A stretch of DNA of 56,090 bases from Kurthia zopfii. Its GTDB lineage: Bacteria; Bacillota; Bacilli; Bacillales_A; Planococcaceae. Positions within the stretch are counted from its first letter, which is position 1. Every line of letters begins with the position of its first letter. This document shows positions 8,268-18,087 of this stretch, piece after piece. The notes under the pieces were generated by a model. That model was not told the DNA's origin. It did not search any database and saw only the letters and a program-made list of their open reading frames with translations. A program made the position numbers and the translations under genes. The stretch spans positions 1 to 56,090 of the forward strand of contig NZ_QFVS01000018.1 in assembly GCF_003143955.1 (NCBI RefSeq), read 5' to 3'.

Positions 8268-9284
8268 CTATCCTAATAATTGATAATAGATTTTCTTCGC
8301 TTCTTGCTCATCTTTTACACCATGAATCACAACTCGACCATCTTGGAAAAGAACAAATCGAAAGTCATCCGTTTGATATGACAGTAAGTATGGATTACTT
8401 TGAACTTTACCTTGTGATTCTAGTTTAGATTTCAATGCTTCAAAATCATATTTTACTGCTTTTGGTGGTCGAATTTGTACGGCATCTCGTCCACATAAAA
8501 TATCTAGTTTCGTTTGATTTTCATATGCTAAGTATGGGTGCGTCGCATTTTTCCCACAGCATGGGCAATTTTCATTACGCATCTTTTCAACATTTATGTC
8601 GAAGTGCTGATTTTGCCAAACATCGAATGTTTTATATTTCTTATGAATAGCTTCGTTGTTATTTGTTAATAATTTCATCACTTCAGCGACTTGGTATGCC
8701 GCGACAATTTGAACTGCTGGGCTAATAATTCCAGCCGTATCACATGTCATTCCAGATTGTGGAATCACATCTAATAAACAGTGAAAGCATGGCGTTTCGT
8801 CTGGAATCACAGTGTACACAGCGCCGTAACTACTAACGCATGAACCGTATACCCAAGGAATTTTATATTTCGCGCTTAAGTCATTTAAAATAAATCGAAT
8901 GTCGAAATTATCGGTCGCATCAATTAGCACATCCACCGTTTCAAGTAATGACGGCAATACTTCACTTGATGCATCTAAAATATGCGTTTCAATTTGAACA
9001 TCTAAATTAATTGCGTGTAATCTCGTTTTCGCCGCAACAACTTTCGGTAATTTCTCTATCGCATCCGCTTCCGTATAAAGTTGCTGTCTTTGTAAATTAC
9101 TCCACTCGACATAGTCTCGGTCAATTAGCGTCAACTTCCCAACACCTGCTCGTGTTAGAGCTTCTGCACTAGCACTTCCTAATGCACCTACACCAACGAT
9201 TAATACATGTTTTTGACGTAATAACTGTTGGCCATTTTCACCAATGGGACGAAATAATTGTTGTCTTGAATAGCGATCATCCAT
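8268..9284 (-). CDS. moeB: Molybdopterin-synthase adenylyltransferase, ThiF/E1 family
   Basis: 338 residues. The Rossmann motif GVGALGSASAEALTRAG begins near residue 31; the E1 adenylation pattern DRDYVEWSNLQRQQLY and zinc ligands NCPCCG near 243-248 are visible, with another CxxC near 160. The C-terminal 80 residues are a non-rhodanese extension, as in Bacillus MoeB/ThiF-like proteins of about 339 residues. It adenylates the MoaD C-terminus. It may also serve ThiS in thiamine synthesis. First gene of the minus-strand cofactor operon, RBS GGTGGAGG. Confidence 0.9.
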   Translation of the reverse strand: MDDRYSRQQLFRPIGENGQQLLRQKHVLIVGVGALGSASAEALTRAGVGKLTLIDRDYVEWSNLQRQQLYTEADAIEKLPKVVAAKTRLHAINLDVQIETHILDASSEVLPSLLETVDVLIDATDNFDIRFILNDLSAKYKIPWVYGSCVSSYGAVYTVIPDETPCFHCLLDVIPQSGMTCDTAGIISPAVQIVAAYQVAEVMKLLTNNNEAIHKKYKTFDVWQNQHFDINVEKMRNENCPCCGKNATHPYLAYENQTKLDILCGRDAVQIRPPKAVKYDFEALKSKLESQGKVQSNPYLLSYQTDDFRFVLFQDGRVVIHGVKDEQEAKKIYYQLLG

Positions 9285-9378
9285 CGGAATCCTCCACCTT
9301 TCTCATTGTCATTTTAATTTGACGTTTTCATTTATAGCTTTATAATAAACACAAAATACTAAGAAGGAGGTTGCTACT

Positions 9379-9873
9379 ATGCACCCCTCTCATAATGAAG
9401 TTGTGATTTCTACTGCAGTTCTTACTGTAAGTGATACGCGCACGAAGGATACGGACACTGGCGGACAGCTCATTCAGTCATTACTCCAAGATGCCGGTTT
9501 CGCTGTTGCAGATTATTGCATCGAACGCGATGAACCTACACAAATTGTTCAGCAATTACTAGATTGGTGTCGCCAACCTTCGATTAATGCCATCATCATT
9601 ACAGGTGGTACAGGATTTTCGCCTCGTGACCAAACCTTCGATGCAGTTACACCTCTTTTTGAAAAAGAGATGTCCGGTTTCGGCGAACTTTTTAGATCCC
9701 TAAGCTATGAAGAAATTGGACCACGCGCAATGTTTAGTCGAGCAGTCGCAGGTTGTCGCCAAGAAACAGCGATTTACTTACTTCCCGGCTCAAAAAATGC
9801 CGTCGACTTAGCGATGCAAAAGCTAATACTTCCAACCGTACAACATTTCGTCGGGGAGTTGAATCGCCGATGA
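9379..9873 (+). CDS. moaB: Molybdopterin adenylyltransferase-type protein MoaB
   Basis: 164 residues. The MoaB/MogA signature ITGGTGFSPRDQTFDAV (near 74-90) and LTVSDTRTKDTDTGG near residue 16 bind molybdopterin; the enzyme adenylates it before MoeA adds molybdenum. A strong RBS AAGGAGG precedes the ATG. It diverges from moeB across a 94-bp gap that must hold both promoters. Its stop overlaps the mobA start (ATGA). Confidence 0.92.
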   Translation: MHPSHNEVVISTAVLTVSDTRTKDTDTGGQLIQSLLQDAGFAVADYCIERDEPTQIVQQLLDWCRQPSINAIIITGGTGFSPRDQTFDAVTPLFEKEMSGFGELFRSLSYEEIGPRAMFSRAVAGCRQETAIYLLPGSKNAVDLAMQKLILPTVQHFVGELNRR

Positions 9874-10445
9874 ATATTGCAGGTGTCCTTTTAGCTGGCG
9901 GACAATCTTCTCGTTATGGACGACCTAAAATGTTCGAGCCATTCGAAGGCATTCCTTTGTATCAACATAGCCTCAATGCTTTGAAGCAAAACAATCTCTC
10001 GACAGTAATCGTGACGACAAATGATGAATTACGCCCTTTCTTCCAAGAAGATTCGGAGATTACATGGGCTTTAGAAAGTACGAAGCATCAAGGACCACTA
10101 TTCGTCTTGTACCAACTACTTGTCGAAAACCCTTCTGTTGATTGGTTTTTCCTAGTAGCTGCTGATATGCCTTATATGAACGCGGCTTTCATTGAAAATC
10201 TTGTCGCACAAATCGAACCACATCTTGATGCAATCATTCCGATTCAAAACGAGCGTATGCAACCACTTGCTGGTTTGTACAATCGATCAACACTTGAAAA
10301 AACCGCCGAATTGGTCGCAAATAATCGCCGAAGCATGAAAGCACTTCTCGATTCTGTTTGCGTTCACTATAGCTCATTTTCAAACGAAGACCCAACTTTT
10401 ACAAATATTAATTACCAAACTGATTGGCCAAAAGGAGACTCATAA
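9870..10445 (+). CDS. mobA: Molybdenum cofactor guanylyltransferase
   Basis: 191 residues from the ATG at 9870; the longer upstream frame lies inside moaB and is not coding. The nucleotidyltransferase signature [15 protein letters not shown] is at residues 5-19, and the metal-binding DMPYMN follows near 98. It attaches GMP to Mo-molybdopterin to make MGD, the form required by the formate dehydrogenase nearby. Overlaps moaB (ATGA) and moaC (TAATG), implying coupled translation. Confidence 0.93.
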   Translation: MNIAGVLLAGGQSSRYGRPKMFEPFEGIPLYQHSLNALKQNNLSTVIVTTNDELRPFFQEDSEITWALESTKHQGPLFVLYQLLVENPSVDWFFLVAADMPYMNAAFIENLVAQIEPHLDAIIPIQNERMQPLAGLYNRSTLEKTAELVANNRRSMKALLDSVCVHYSSFSNEDPTFTNINYQTDWPKGDS

Positions 10446-10933
10446 TGACAAATTTTACACACTGGAACGAAGAAGGCAGACCGAAAATGGTCGACATTTC
10501 TGATAAAGACGCTTCAAAACGAACTGCTATTGCACGTAGCACAATCACACTTTCAGATGCTGTTTATACAGCAATCCAAAATGGCGGCATCAAAAAAGGT
10601 GATCCAACTCAAGTGGCACAAATCGCTGGCATCATGGGTGCTAAAAAAACATCTGATATTATTCCGATGTGTCACCCGATTATGTTGCAAGGAACTGATT
10701 TCACTTTTGATTATCAAAAAGCCGAAACAGGCTATGAACTTCACATTGAAGTTGCTGTAAAATGTAGTGGCAAAACAGGTGTTGAGATGGAAGCATTAAC
10801 AGCTGTAACCATTGCAGCACTTACATTTTATGATATGTGTAAAGCTATTGATAAATCAATGGTCATTAAAGAAACTTACCTCGTTCAAAAAACAGGTGGA
10901 AAAAGTGGCACATTCAACCATCAATCAATCTAA
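10445..10933 (+). CDS. moaC: Cyclic pyranopterin monophosphate synthase
   Basis: 162 residues from the ATG at 10445 with AAAGGAG upstream. Conserved MoaC elements are the [13 protein letters not shown] region, [31 protein letters not shown], and [17 protein letters not shown] with catalytic lysines. It works with MoaA to turn GTP into cyclic pyranopterin monophosphate, the first cofactor step. moaA lies elsewhere in the window (11826-12842). A strong terminator follows. Confidence 0.95.
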   Translation: MTNFTHWNEEGRPKMVDISDKDASKRTAIARSTITLSDAVYTAIQNGGIKKGDPTQVAQIAGIMGAKKTSDIIPMCHPIMLQGTDFTFDYQKAETGYELHIEVAVKCSGKTGVEMEALTAVTIAALTFYDMCKAIDKSMVIKETYLVQKTGGKSGTFNHQSI

Positions 10934-10944
10934 TATTTGCACGG

Positions 10945-10989
10945 AAAAGGATGAATCACGCTATGGCACGATTCATCCTTTTCTTTTTT
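10945..10989 (+). terminator. Terminator of moaB-mobA-moaC
   Basis: AAAAGGATGAATC pairs with GATTCATCCTTTT over a 12-nt loop, then a T-rich run. Confidence 0.85.
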
Positions 10990-10998
10990 GTGACCTGA

Positions 10999-11781
10999 TT
11001 ATTTTGTTGCTGTTTTTTTCTTTGTATAAGCTACGAAGTAAATTGCACCAACGAATATTGCGCCACCTACTGCGTTACCTAAAAATGCTGGTACGACATT
11101 TGAACCTAAATCTGCCCAAGTTGCGTGACCTGCAAAAATTGCTGCTGGAATTACGAACATATTGGCAACAACGTGTTGGAAACCTAATGTTACGAATGCC
11201 ATTACAGGGAACCAAATACCTACGATTTTACCGATGAAGTCATGTGCGCCGAATGATAACCAAACTGCAAGACATACTAACCAGTTACAACCGATCCCTG
11301 AAACGAAAGTGTGTAAAAATGAATCGCCGATTTTAGCATCAGCAATTGCGACTGTTTTATCTAAAAATACGCCTGTTTCTGTTAACCCTAAATAATGTCC
11401 AAATGCAAATGCAACAAATAATGCGCCAAGTAAGTTCGCTATTGTAACCCAAAACCAGTTATTTAATAATTGCGTGAAAGTGATTTTTTTTGCGTATAAA
11501 GCTAAGGGTACGGTCATCATATTACCTGTGATTAAATCTGCACCTGCTAATAAAACAAGTATTAGTCCAAGTGGGAATACTGCTGCTCCAACTAAAGTGA
11601 TGAAACTTCCCCACTCAGCCGGCATTGCTGCCATTACGCGAATGTCTAATAAAAATCCTAATGCGATAAATGCTCCACCTAAAAATCCTAGAACGAGCAT
11701 TTTTGTAATTGGTGATGCGACTTTCTCTACACCAACATTTACTGCGATATCTGCTATTTCAGCAGGTTTGTTAAAAGCCAT
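10999..11781 (-). CDS. Formate/nitrite transporter (FNT) family channel
   Basis: 260 residues, six transmembrane segments. FNT signatures: GFLGGAFIALGF near 32, LLAGADLITGNMM near 77, GIGCNWLVCLAVWLSF near 160, and GFQHVVANMF near 200 with the central histidine of the pore. It forms a pentamer moving formate or nitrite across the membrane. Placed between cofactor genes, moaA, fdhD and the formate dehydrogenase, formate uptake is the likely role (FdhC/FocA-like), but nitrite cannot be excluded. RBS GAGGAG. Confidence 0.88.
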   Translation of the reverse strand: MAFNKPAEIADIAVNVGVEKVASPITKMLVLGFLGGAFIALGFLLDIRVMAAMPAEWGSFITLVGAAVFPLGLILVLLAGADLITGNMMTVPLALYAKKITFTQLLNNWFWVTIANLLGALFVAFAFGHYLGLTETGVFLDKTVAIADAKIGDSFLHTFVSGIGCNWLVCLAVWLSFGAHDFIGKIVGIWFPVMAFVTLGFQHVVANMFVIPAAIFAGHATWADLGSNVVPAFLGNAVGGAIFVGAIYFVAYTKKKTATK

Positions 11782-11825
11782 TAAAAATTACATCTCCTCA
11801 AGTATCTAAATATCTAAGTTGTCTA

Positions 11826-12842
11826 TTACCCGCCGATATGCGACATTTCAATTTTTGTTTTTCTACGTTCTTGAATTGTCTGCTCATTTCGTTCATCAGA
11901 GTAACGGTCTTTTCTGTTCTCCCATACACTCGAAATACTTTCTGTAATGGCTTCATCATTTAATTCCCCACGAAGTAATTCACGTAAATCAGTTCCTTTT
12001 GTAGCAAACAAACAAGTGTACAACTTACCTTCCGCCGAGATTCGCGCACGAGAACATGTCGAACAGAATGAATCCGTTACGGATGAAATAACACCGATTT
12101 CTGTTTTTTGATCTTTGTATTCGAATCGTGATGCGACCTCGCCTTTATAGTTCGGGTCAGCTGGTTGAAGTGGTGAAAATTCATTCACTTTGTCGACAAT
12201 GTCTTTTTTCGAAACGACATCATCTAATCGCCAACCATTTGAATTACCTACATCCATATATTCGATGTATCGAAGAATGTGTTGTTTCTCTTTGAAAAAT
12301 TCAGCCATCTGAACAATATCTTGATCATTGACACCCTTTTTCACAACCATATTAATTTTTACTTGCAGCCCAACTTCCGCTGCCTTTTCAATTCCTTCTA
12401 AAACAGTTTTTACTTTTCCTCGACGACCGTTCATTTCAAAGAAACGATCTTCGTCTAAAGAGTCCAAACTAACCGAAACTCTCGCTAAACCTGCATCTTT
12501 CAAAGGTTGTGCAAATTTCTTGAGCAATGCGCCATTCGTCGTCATCGCAATATCTTTCACACCATCTACCGCATGAATCATACGGATTAAAGTCGGTAAA
12601 TCTTTTCGTAATAAGGGCTCTCCTCCTGTAATACGAATTTTCTCTACACCCAGTGACACAAAGATTTTGACAAGTCTTTCGATTTCTTCAAAGCTCAGAA
12701 TTTTATCGTTCGGTAAAAATGCGTAATCTGGTCCAAATACTTCTGCTGGCATACAATAGCTACAGCGGAAATTACAACGATCTGTTACGGATATTCGTAA
12801 ATCCCTTAATGGTCTTTGAAGTTGGTCTTTAACATTGTTCAT
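11826..12842 (-). CDS. moaA: GTP 3',8-cyclase (radical SAM)
   Basis: 338 residues from the ATG 12842, which follows AAGGAGGAATTTTAT; the frame extends seven codons further without an RBS. Radical-SAM cluster motif [13 protein letters not shown] near residue 20; the second C-terminal cluster uses [19 protein letters not shown] (near 260-278); the protein ends with the functional IGG tail. It converts GTP to (8S)-3',8-cyclo-7,8-dihydroguanosine triphosphate for MoaC. Downstream of fdhD by 29 bases, likely co-transcribed. Confidence 0.95.
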   Translation of the reverse strand: MNNVKDQLQRPLRDLRISVTDRCNFRCSYCMPAEVFGPDYAFLPNDKILSFEEIERLVKIFVSLGVEKIRITGGEPLLRKDLPTLIRMIHAVDGVKDIAMTTNGALLKKFAQPLKDAGLARVSVSLDSLDEDRFFEMNGRRGKVKTVLEGIEKAAEVGLQVKINMVVKKGVNDQDIVQMAEFFKEKQHILRYIEYMDVGNSNGWRLDDVVSKKDIVDKVNEFSPLQPADPNYKGEVASRFEYKDQKTEIGVISSVTDSFCSTCSRARISAEGKLYTCLFATKGTDLRELLRGELNDEAITESISSVWENRKDRYSDERNEQTIQERRKTKIEMSHIGG

Positions 12843-12871
12843 ATAAAATTCCTCCTTCTTCACTAATCCAA

Positions 12872-13672
12872 TTAACGTTCGTTCTGTAATTGAATGCGTT
12901 TTTCGTGCGTATAAACATTCATCGCGTCTTTTCTTATAAATCCAACAGTCGTAATCCCTAAATTATCCGCTAATTCTAGCGCTAATTCAGTTGGTGCCGA
13001 TTTTGAAAGTACGATTTCACAGCCGATTTTAGATACCTTCAGTAAAATTTCTGAAGAAATACGTCCGCTGAAAACGATGATTTTATCTTGCATACTAATA
13101 TTATTTCGAAGACAGTAACCATAGATTTTATCAAGCGCATTATGTCGCCCGATATCCATTCGACTTAAAACAATACCATTTTTATCACAAAGTGCCGCAT
13201 TATGCACGCCACCCGTCTCCTGAAAAACAGCTGCAGAATTTTGCATCTCTTTCATCAGGCGATAACAATCATCCGGTGTCACAGTTACGTGAACTTCTTC
13301 CATTTTCTTCGCAACAAGTGCATCATTCGCAAAAACAAAGCCTTGTCGACTAGCACCACAACAAGAAGTAATATAGCGTTTATTTTGCATCTGTTGGAAA
13401 TAAGGATTCACTTTCTTCGTCTTCACATGAACAAAGCCTTCCTTCTCCTGATGCCAAATTCGTTCGATGTCATCGTAACCTTTAATTACTCGTTCCGATG
13501 CCAAATAGCCAATCACCATGTCTTCCACATATTCCGGTGTGCAAACCATCGTGACAAACTCTTCTTGATTAATTTTTACTGTAACAGCGTATTCCGTCAC
13601 TACAGTATCCTCAACCTTCTCGACTTCATTCCCAACAATTCGAAGTATTTCTCTTTTTACTGTGTTTTCCAT
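12872..13672 (-). CDS. fdhD: Formate dehydrogenase accessory sulfurtransferase
   Basis: 266 residues from the ATG at 13672 with GGGAG upstream; a longer frame to 13768 lies inside the neighbouring gene. The sulfur-carrying cysteines are in [10 protein letters not shown] (about residues 112-121). Further FdhD motifs are [26 protein letters not shown] and [15 protein letters not shown]. It sulfurates bis-MGD before insertion into formate dehydrogenase, matching the fdhA gene 1 kb away. Confidence 0.95.
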   Translation of the reverse strand: MENTVKREILRIVGNEVEKVEDTVVTEYAVTVKINQEEFVTMVCTPEYVEDMVIGYLASERVIKGYDDIERIWHQEKEGFVHVKTKKVNPYFQQMQNKRYITSCCGASRQGFVFANDALVAKKMEEVHVTVTPDDCYRLMKEMQNSAAVFQETGGVHNAALCDKNGIVLSRMDIGRHNALDKIYGYCLRNNISMQDKIIVFSGRISSEILLKVSKIGCEIVLSKSAPTELALELADNLGITTVGFIRKDAMNVYTHEKRIQLQNER

Positions 13673-13685
13673 CTGGCATCTCCCT

Positions 13686-14033
13686 CTACTGACTGATCGT
13701 ATCCTCAAAGACAAATACAGAGATGGCAATATCTTCTTCAATTTTAATATCTGAAAAAAGATGAACAAGTTTCGAACCCATCAACTCCTCCATGCCATCA
13801 GGTGTTTTCTCCGCATATAGATCCTGAATCATCGAAGTTCTTGCCGCATGGACCATTTTCACTCCGTCCAGCGATTTTGCGATGAATTTTTCAGTGGGCG
13901 TCACATTTCCTGTCAATGTAGACACCGCCATATTTTCCACGAAAACGGTATGAATTCTCTCGGGTCCTTTACCAAATAAATCCTTTCGTAGCTTGCGAAT
14001 AATATCATTAAATTCATGAATTTTTTGAGACAT
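13686..14033 (-). CDS. DUF2294 family protein
   Basis: 115 residues from the ATG at 14033; a GTG/ATG three codons earlier abuts the GGGAG. The pattern IIRKLRKDLFGKGPERIHTVFVENM and LTPTEKF-like TPTEKFIAKS matches my memory of DUF2294, a small soluble family common in Firmicutes beside formate dehydrogenase genes. Function is unknown. It is first in a run with fdhD and moaA (14-bp gap to fdhD), suggesting a role in formate or molybdenum metabolism; that is inference. Confidence 0.7.
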   Translation of the reverse strand: MSQKIHEFNDIIRKLRKDLFGKGPERIHTVFVENMAVSTLTGNVTPTEKFIAKSLDGVKMVHAARTSMIQDLYAEKTPDGMEELMGSKLVHLFSDIKIEEDIAISVFVFEDTISQ

Positions 14034-14149
14034 AACTATCATTCTCCCAACTTCTTTTTACTTAATTTTACCATTCTGACTATGCGTGCACCCTTACAAT
14101 TGGTTAATGATAAAGCAACTGAAAAGAAATTTAAAGTTCTTTTTTAAAC

Positions 14150-14162
14150 GAGAATCATTCTC
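14150..14162. promoter_or_regulatory. Fur-box-like palindrome
   Basis: GAGAATCATTCTC is a perfect odd palindrome resembling the core of Fur/PerR family boxes. It lies in the 617-bp gap between the DUF2294 gene and fdhA, 117 bp upstream of the former. It could control either. FdhA carries several iron-sulfur clusters, so iron control would make sense, but this is only a motif match. Confidence 0.4.
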
Positions 14163-14330
14163 ACCAAACAATATTTCTTATATGTTATTGTGTAATTTAG
14201 TGAATAGGTCTATACTTGTTTCAGTTAATAAAGGTTTTTTCTTTTTATCGTTATTTTTGGTTTTTCCCTATTCTTTTTGAATGGGCAATTGCTATTTTTG
14301 GCGTTAATGAGTGAAATCTTTTATTTAAAA

Positions 14331-14447
14331 TCTATACTAATTTAAAAAGTAGATTGGATTTTTAGCAAGGTTTGCTAAGAATTTTATCCACCATGTACTC
14401 TTAACATCCAGATTCTCTGTATGTTGATTCATGGTGGATTTTTTTTT
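14331..14447 (+). ncRNA. Putative small RNA or attenuator leader upstream of fdhA
   Basis: A TATACT -10-like box at 14331 could start a short transcript holding a hairpin (TTAGCAA/TTTGCTAA near 14368) and ending at a strong terminator in which ATCCACCATG (14388) pairs with CATGGTGGAT followed by nine T. The terminator lies about 200 bp before fdhA, on the same strand. Either it is an independent small RNA or the transcript is attenuated before fdhA. No known riboswitch consensus was recognised. The rest of 14034-14650 holds no convincing gene. Confidence 0.4.
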
Positions 14448-14650
14448 ACAAAGTACGGTTACACAGATAATCACAAGTTAAATATTTTTCGCATTTTTCC
14501 ATATTTCCATCATATTTTTGAGGTTTTCGGGAATAGAACGTATAACAAGACAAAAATTTACGTAAAGCTCAGTTCACTATTCCCGATTTACTTTCAAAGT
14601 TAACTTGTCGATTATAAAGTACCGAATTTTAAAAAACGGAGGAAATAACC

Positions 14651-17590
14651 ATGACCCAAATCAAAATTAACGGTTTGTCTTATGACGTTGCACAGGACGC
14701 TACAATTCTTGAGACAATCAACAAACATAAAATTGAACATCCCCAAGTTTGTTATGTGCCATCAGTCGATCCCATTCAAACTTGTGATACATGTATCGTA
14801 GAAGTTGATGGACAACTAGTACGCTCATGCTCTACTAAAGCAGTTGACGGCATGAATATCCAACTTGATTCTACAAACGCAAAAGCAGCACAAACAGAAG
14901 CAATGGATCGTCTATTAGAAAACCATATGCTGTACTGTACTGTTTGTGATAACAACAACGGCAACTGTACGCTGCACAACACAACGGAAATGATGGGCAT
15001 TGAACATCAGAAATATCCTTTCACTCAGAAAGAAGAACCTGAAACAGCCGTCGATTCATCACATCCTTTCTACCGCTACGATGCGAACCAATGTATCGCT
15101 TGTGGTCAATGTGTAGAAGTATGTCAAAACCTTCAAGTAAACGAAACTCTATCTCTTGATTGGGAAGCTGAAAAACCTCGTGTCATCTGGGATGAAGGTG
15201 TAGACATCAATGATTCATCATGTGTAAGTTGTGGTCAATGTGTCACAGTTTGCCCGTGTAATGCCCTAATGGAAAAATCAATGCTTGGTGAAGCTGGCTT
15301 CATGACAAGTATTAAACAAGATACATTAGATCCAATGATCGACTTAATCAAAGAAGTTGAGCCAGGCTACAGCGGCATCTTCGCAATTTCTGAAGTTGAA
15401 GCAGCAATGCGTAGTAAACGTACGAAGAAAACGAAAACCGTTTGTACTTTCTGTGGTGTAGGTTGTACATTCGAAGTTTGGACGAAAGATCGTAAAATCT
15501 TAAAAGTTCAACCATCTGAAGGACCAGTAAACGCAATTTCAACTTGCGTGAAAGGTAAATTCGGTTGGGACTTCGTCAATTCTGAAGAACGTATTACAAC
15601 ACCTTTAATTCGTAAAAATGGCGAATTCGTTGAAGCTTCATGGGATGAGGCACTTGATTTAGTCGCTTCTAAACTAGGCGGATACAAAGAAGAATTTGGC
15701 CCAGGTTCAGTCGGCTTCATTTCTTCATCAAAAATCACAAACGAAGAGAACTATTTAATTCAAAAATTAGCACGTCAAGTATTCAATACGAATGACGTAG
15801 ATAACTGTTCACGTTACTGCCAATCTCCTGCAACTGACGGCCTAAACCGTACAGTCGGAATCGGTGGCGATGCCGGAACAATTAAAGATATCGCAAAAGC
15901 TGGTTTAGTCATCATCGTTGGGGCAAACCCAGCTGAAGGTCACCCAGTTCTAGCAACTCGCGTAAAACGTGCCCATAAATTACATGGTCAAAAACTAATC
16001 GTTGCGGACATTCGTAAAAACGAAATGGCAGAACGCTCTGACATTCACATCCGTCCAAAACAAGGTACTGACCAAGTATGGTTAATGGCTGTTACGAAAT
16101 ATATGATTGACCAAGGTTGGCATGATGAACAATTCATCCAAGATAACGTAAATGATTACGAAGCATTCAAAAAAGTGTTAGAAAAATACACACTTGATTA
16201 TGCGGTTCAAGAAACTGGCCTACCGAAAGAAACAATCATCAATATCGCTGAAATGGTGCGCGATGCAGACGGTACTTGTATCCTTTGGGGTATGGGTGTT
16301 ACACAAAATACAGGTGGTTCATATACATCTGCTGCAATCTCAAACTTATTATTAGCAACTGGTAACTACCGTCGTCCTGGCGCTGGTGCGTATCCATTAC
16401 GTGGACATAACAACGTACAAGGTGCTTGTGATATGGGTACATTACCGAACTTATTCCCTGGTTACCAAAAAGTAACGGACGATGCAGCTCGTGCGAAGTT
16501 TGAAGAAGCTTACGGCGCTAAAATCCCTGCTACTCCAGGTCGTACAAACCCTGAAATGATTCAAGCAATCGCTGAAGGAAAAATGAAAGCAATGTACATC
16601 GTTGGTGAAGATATGGCGTTAGTTGATGCCAATGCAAACCACGTACATGAAGTATTAGAACAACTTGAATTCTGCGTAGTAGAAGATGTATTCCTTTCTC
16701 GTACTGCTCAATATGCAGATGTTATTTTACCAGCATCACCTTCACTTGAAAAAGAAGGTACATTCACCAATACAGAGCGTCGTGTACAACGTCTATACGA
16801 AGTACTACCTCCTCTTGGTGATTCACGTCCTGACTGGCGCATCGTTCAAGATGTTGCAAATCGTCTTGGCGCGAATTGGAACTTTGAACATCCAAGTGAA
16901 ATTTATGCAGAGATGGCAAGCCTAACTCCAGTATTTGCTCAAAATAACTACGATGTCATGGAAGGCTGGAATAGCTTCGTATGGGGTGACCCAATTTCTG
17001 GAGCGAATACACCACTATTATTCGTAGACGGCTTCAACTTCCCAGACAAAAAAGCTCGTTTTGCATTAAACGACTGGGCTTCAACTGTTGAATATGATTG
17101 CCAATATGACTGCCATATTAACAATGGTCGTATGCTAGAACATTTCCACGAAGGTAATATGACGAACAAATCGACTGGGATTCAATTGAAAGTTCCAGAA
17201 ATCTTTGTTGAAGTATCTCCTGAATTAGCGAAAGAACGTGGCATTGAAACAGGTGCATTATTACGCTTAGTATCCCCTTATGGCGCATTAAAAGTACCTG
17301 CATTAATTACGGATCGCGTACAAGGAAATGAATTATTCTTACCAATGAACTCGACTGATAAGGAATCATCAATTAACTTCCTTACAGGTCCACAAAGTGA
17401 TGCCAATACACAAACGCCTGCTTACAAGCAAACGAAAATTCGTGTAGAAGTATTAAAACGTAAAGGAAGAAATCCACTTCCAGCGACGAACCCTCGTAAT
17501 AAAAAACGCCATCCACAAAATGGTGTTGAAGTTAACCGTAAATGGGATCGTCCAGGCTACGTACACTTAACGACGAATGAGGGGGAATAA
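14651..17590 (+). CDS. fdhA: Formate dehydrogenase, catalytic (alpha) subunit, cytoplasmic NAD-type
   Basis: 979 residues. Domains in order: [2Fe-2S] ferredoxin-like (C34, C45, C48, C60), a His-Cys cluster (C96, C99, C106), two [4Fe-4S] sites (C148-C158 and C191-C201), a further [4Fe-4S] site (C265, C268, C272, C299), then the bis-MGD domain. The molybdenum ligand is cysteine, in DNCSRYCQSP (C390), where other enzymes have selenocysteine; no in-frame TGA occurs. It oxidises formate to CO2 (YjgC/YrhE type). RBS CGGAGG. No diaphorase subunit is linked; DUF1641 and Mrp genes follow. Confidence 0.93.
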   Translation: MTQIKINGLSYDVAQDATILETINKHKIEHPQVCYVPSVDPIQTCDTCIVEVDGQLVRSCSTKAVDGMNIQLDSTNAKAAQTEAMDRLLENHMLYCTVCDNNNGNCTLHNTTEMMGIEHQKYPFTQKEEPETAVDSSHPFYRYDANQCIACGQCVEVCQNLQVNETLSLDWEAEKPRVIWDEGVDINDSSCVSCGQCVTVCPCNALMEKSMLGEAGFMTSIKQDTLDPMIDLIKEVEPGYSGIFAISEVEAAMRSKRTKKTKTVCTFCGVGCTFEVWTKDRKILKVQPSEGPVNAISTCVKGKFGWDFVNSEERITTPLIRKNGEFVEASWDEALDLVASKLGGYKEEFGPGSVGFISSSKITNEENYLIQKLARQVFNTNDVDNCSRYCQSPATDGLNRTVGIGGDAGTIKDIAKAGLVIIVGANPAEGHPVLATRVKRAHKLHGQKLIVADIRKNEMAERSDIHIRPKQGTDQVWLMAVTKYMIDQGWHDEQFIQDNVNDYEAFKKVLEKYTLDYAVQETGLPKETIINIAEMVRDADGTCILWGMGVTQNTGGSYTSAAISNLLLATGNYRRPGAGAYPLRGHNNVQGACDMGTLPNLFPGYQKVTDDAARAKFEEAYGAKIPATPGRTNPEMIQAIAEGKMKAMYIVGEDMALVDANANHVHEVLEQLEFCVVEDVFLSRTAQYADVILPASPSLEKEGTFTNTERRVQRLYEVLPPLGDSRPDWRIVQDVANRLGANWNFEHPSEIYAEMASLTPVFAQNNYDVMEGWNSFVWGDPISGANTPLLFVDGFNFPDKKARFALNDWASTVEYDCQYDCHINNGRMLEHFHEGNMTNKSTGIQLKVPEIFVEVSPELAKERGIETGALLRLVSPYGALKVPALITDRVQGNELFLPMNSTDKESSINFLTGPQSDANTQTPAYKQTKIRVEVLKRKGRNPLPATNPRNKKRHPQNGVEVNRKWDRPGYVHLTTNEGE

Positions 17591-17593
17591 TAA

Positions 17594-18070
17594 ATGGCTA
17601 CACCTATTAATTCAATTAGAAAAAATGTTTTAACAGATGAGCAGATTACGGAGCAAAAATTAGATAGCTTAAAGCAATTAGTATCTGAAAATGATAGTGC
17701 CGTACAACAAATTCTGAAACTTGTCGGTGAACTAGATTCGATTGGCGCTTTAGAAGCAGCAAATAAAATGCTTGAAGCAAAAGAAGAAGTTGCCAACATC
17801 GCACTAGGTCAATTAACGAGTAAACCAGTAACGAACATGATCAACAACATGATGGGCGCTGCTGGGGCGCTTGCTAGTTTAGACCCTGCTGTAACAGAGA
17901 AATTAGTCGGTGGTTTAATGAGCGGTGTCGATGAGGCGAATAAAGCAGTCGCTGAAAACGATAAAATCAGCACATTCCAATTAGTACGCATGATGAAAGA
18001 CCCGGACGTAAACCGCGCGATGAATTTCGGTATTCATTTCCTTAAAGGTCTAGGTAGTAATTTAAAATAG
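17594..18070 (+). CDS. DUF1641 family protein (YjgD type)
   Basis: 158 residues, mostly helical, with the conserved DUF1641 C-terminal segment DKISTFQLVRMMKDPDVNRAMNF (about 120-142, quoted in part: MMKDPDVNRAMNFG). It begins three bases after fdhA with GGGGGAA as RBS. In B. subtilis yjgD follows the formate dehydrogenase gene yjgC in the same order. Its function is not established; a linking or stabilising role for formate dehydrogenase is likely from constant linkage. Confidence 0.85.
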   Translation: MATPINSIRKNVLTDEQITEQKLDSLKQLVSENDSAVQQILKLVGELDSIGALEAANKMLEAKEEVANIALGQLTSKPVTNMINNMMGAAGALASLDPAVTEKLVGGLMSGVDEANKAVAENDKISTFQLVRMMKDPDVNRAMNFGIHFLKGLGSNLK

Positions 18071-18087
18071 TAAGGTGGTATACCAAT

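Noticed and set aside
9753-9869. Longer MobA start
   Set aside because: The extra 39 codons are inside moaB in another frame and precede the clear [11 protein letters not shown] start.
10445-10760. Alternative frames overlapping moaC
   Set aside because: They are shadows of moaC, which has all its conserved motifs.
14086-14603. Two short frames in the fdhA upstream region
   Set aside because: No RBS, biased composition from AT-rich DNA; one runs through a terminator hairpin.
14651-17590. Selenocysteine formate dehydrogenase
   Set aside because: The ligand position in CSRYCQSP is a cysteine codon and there is no in-frame TGA.
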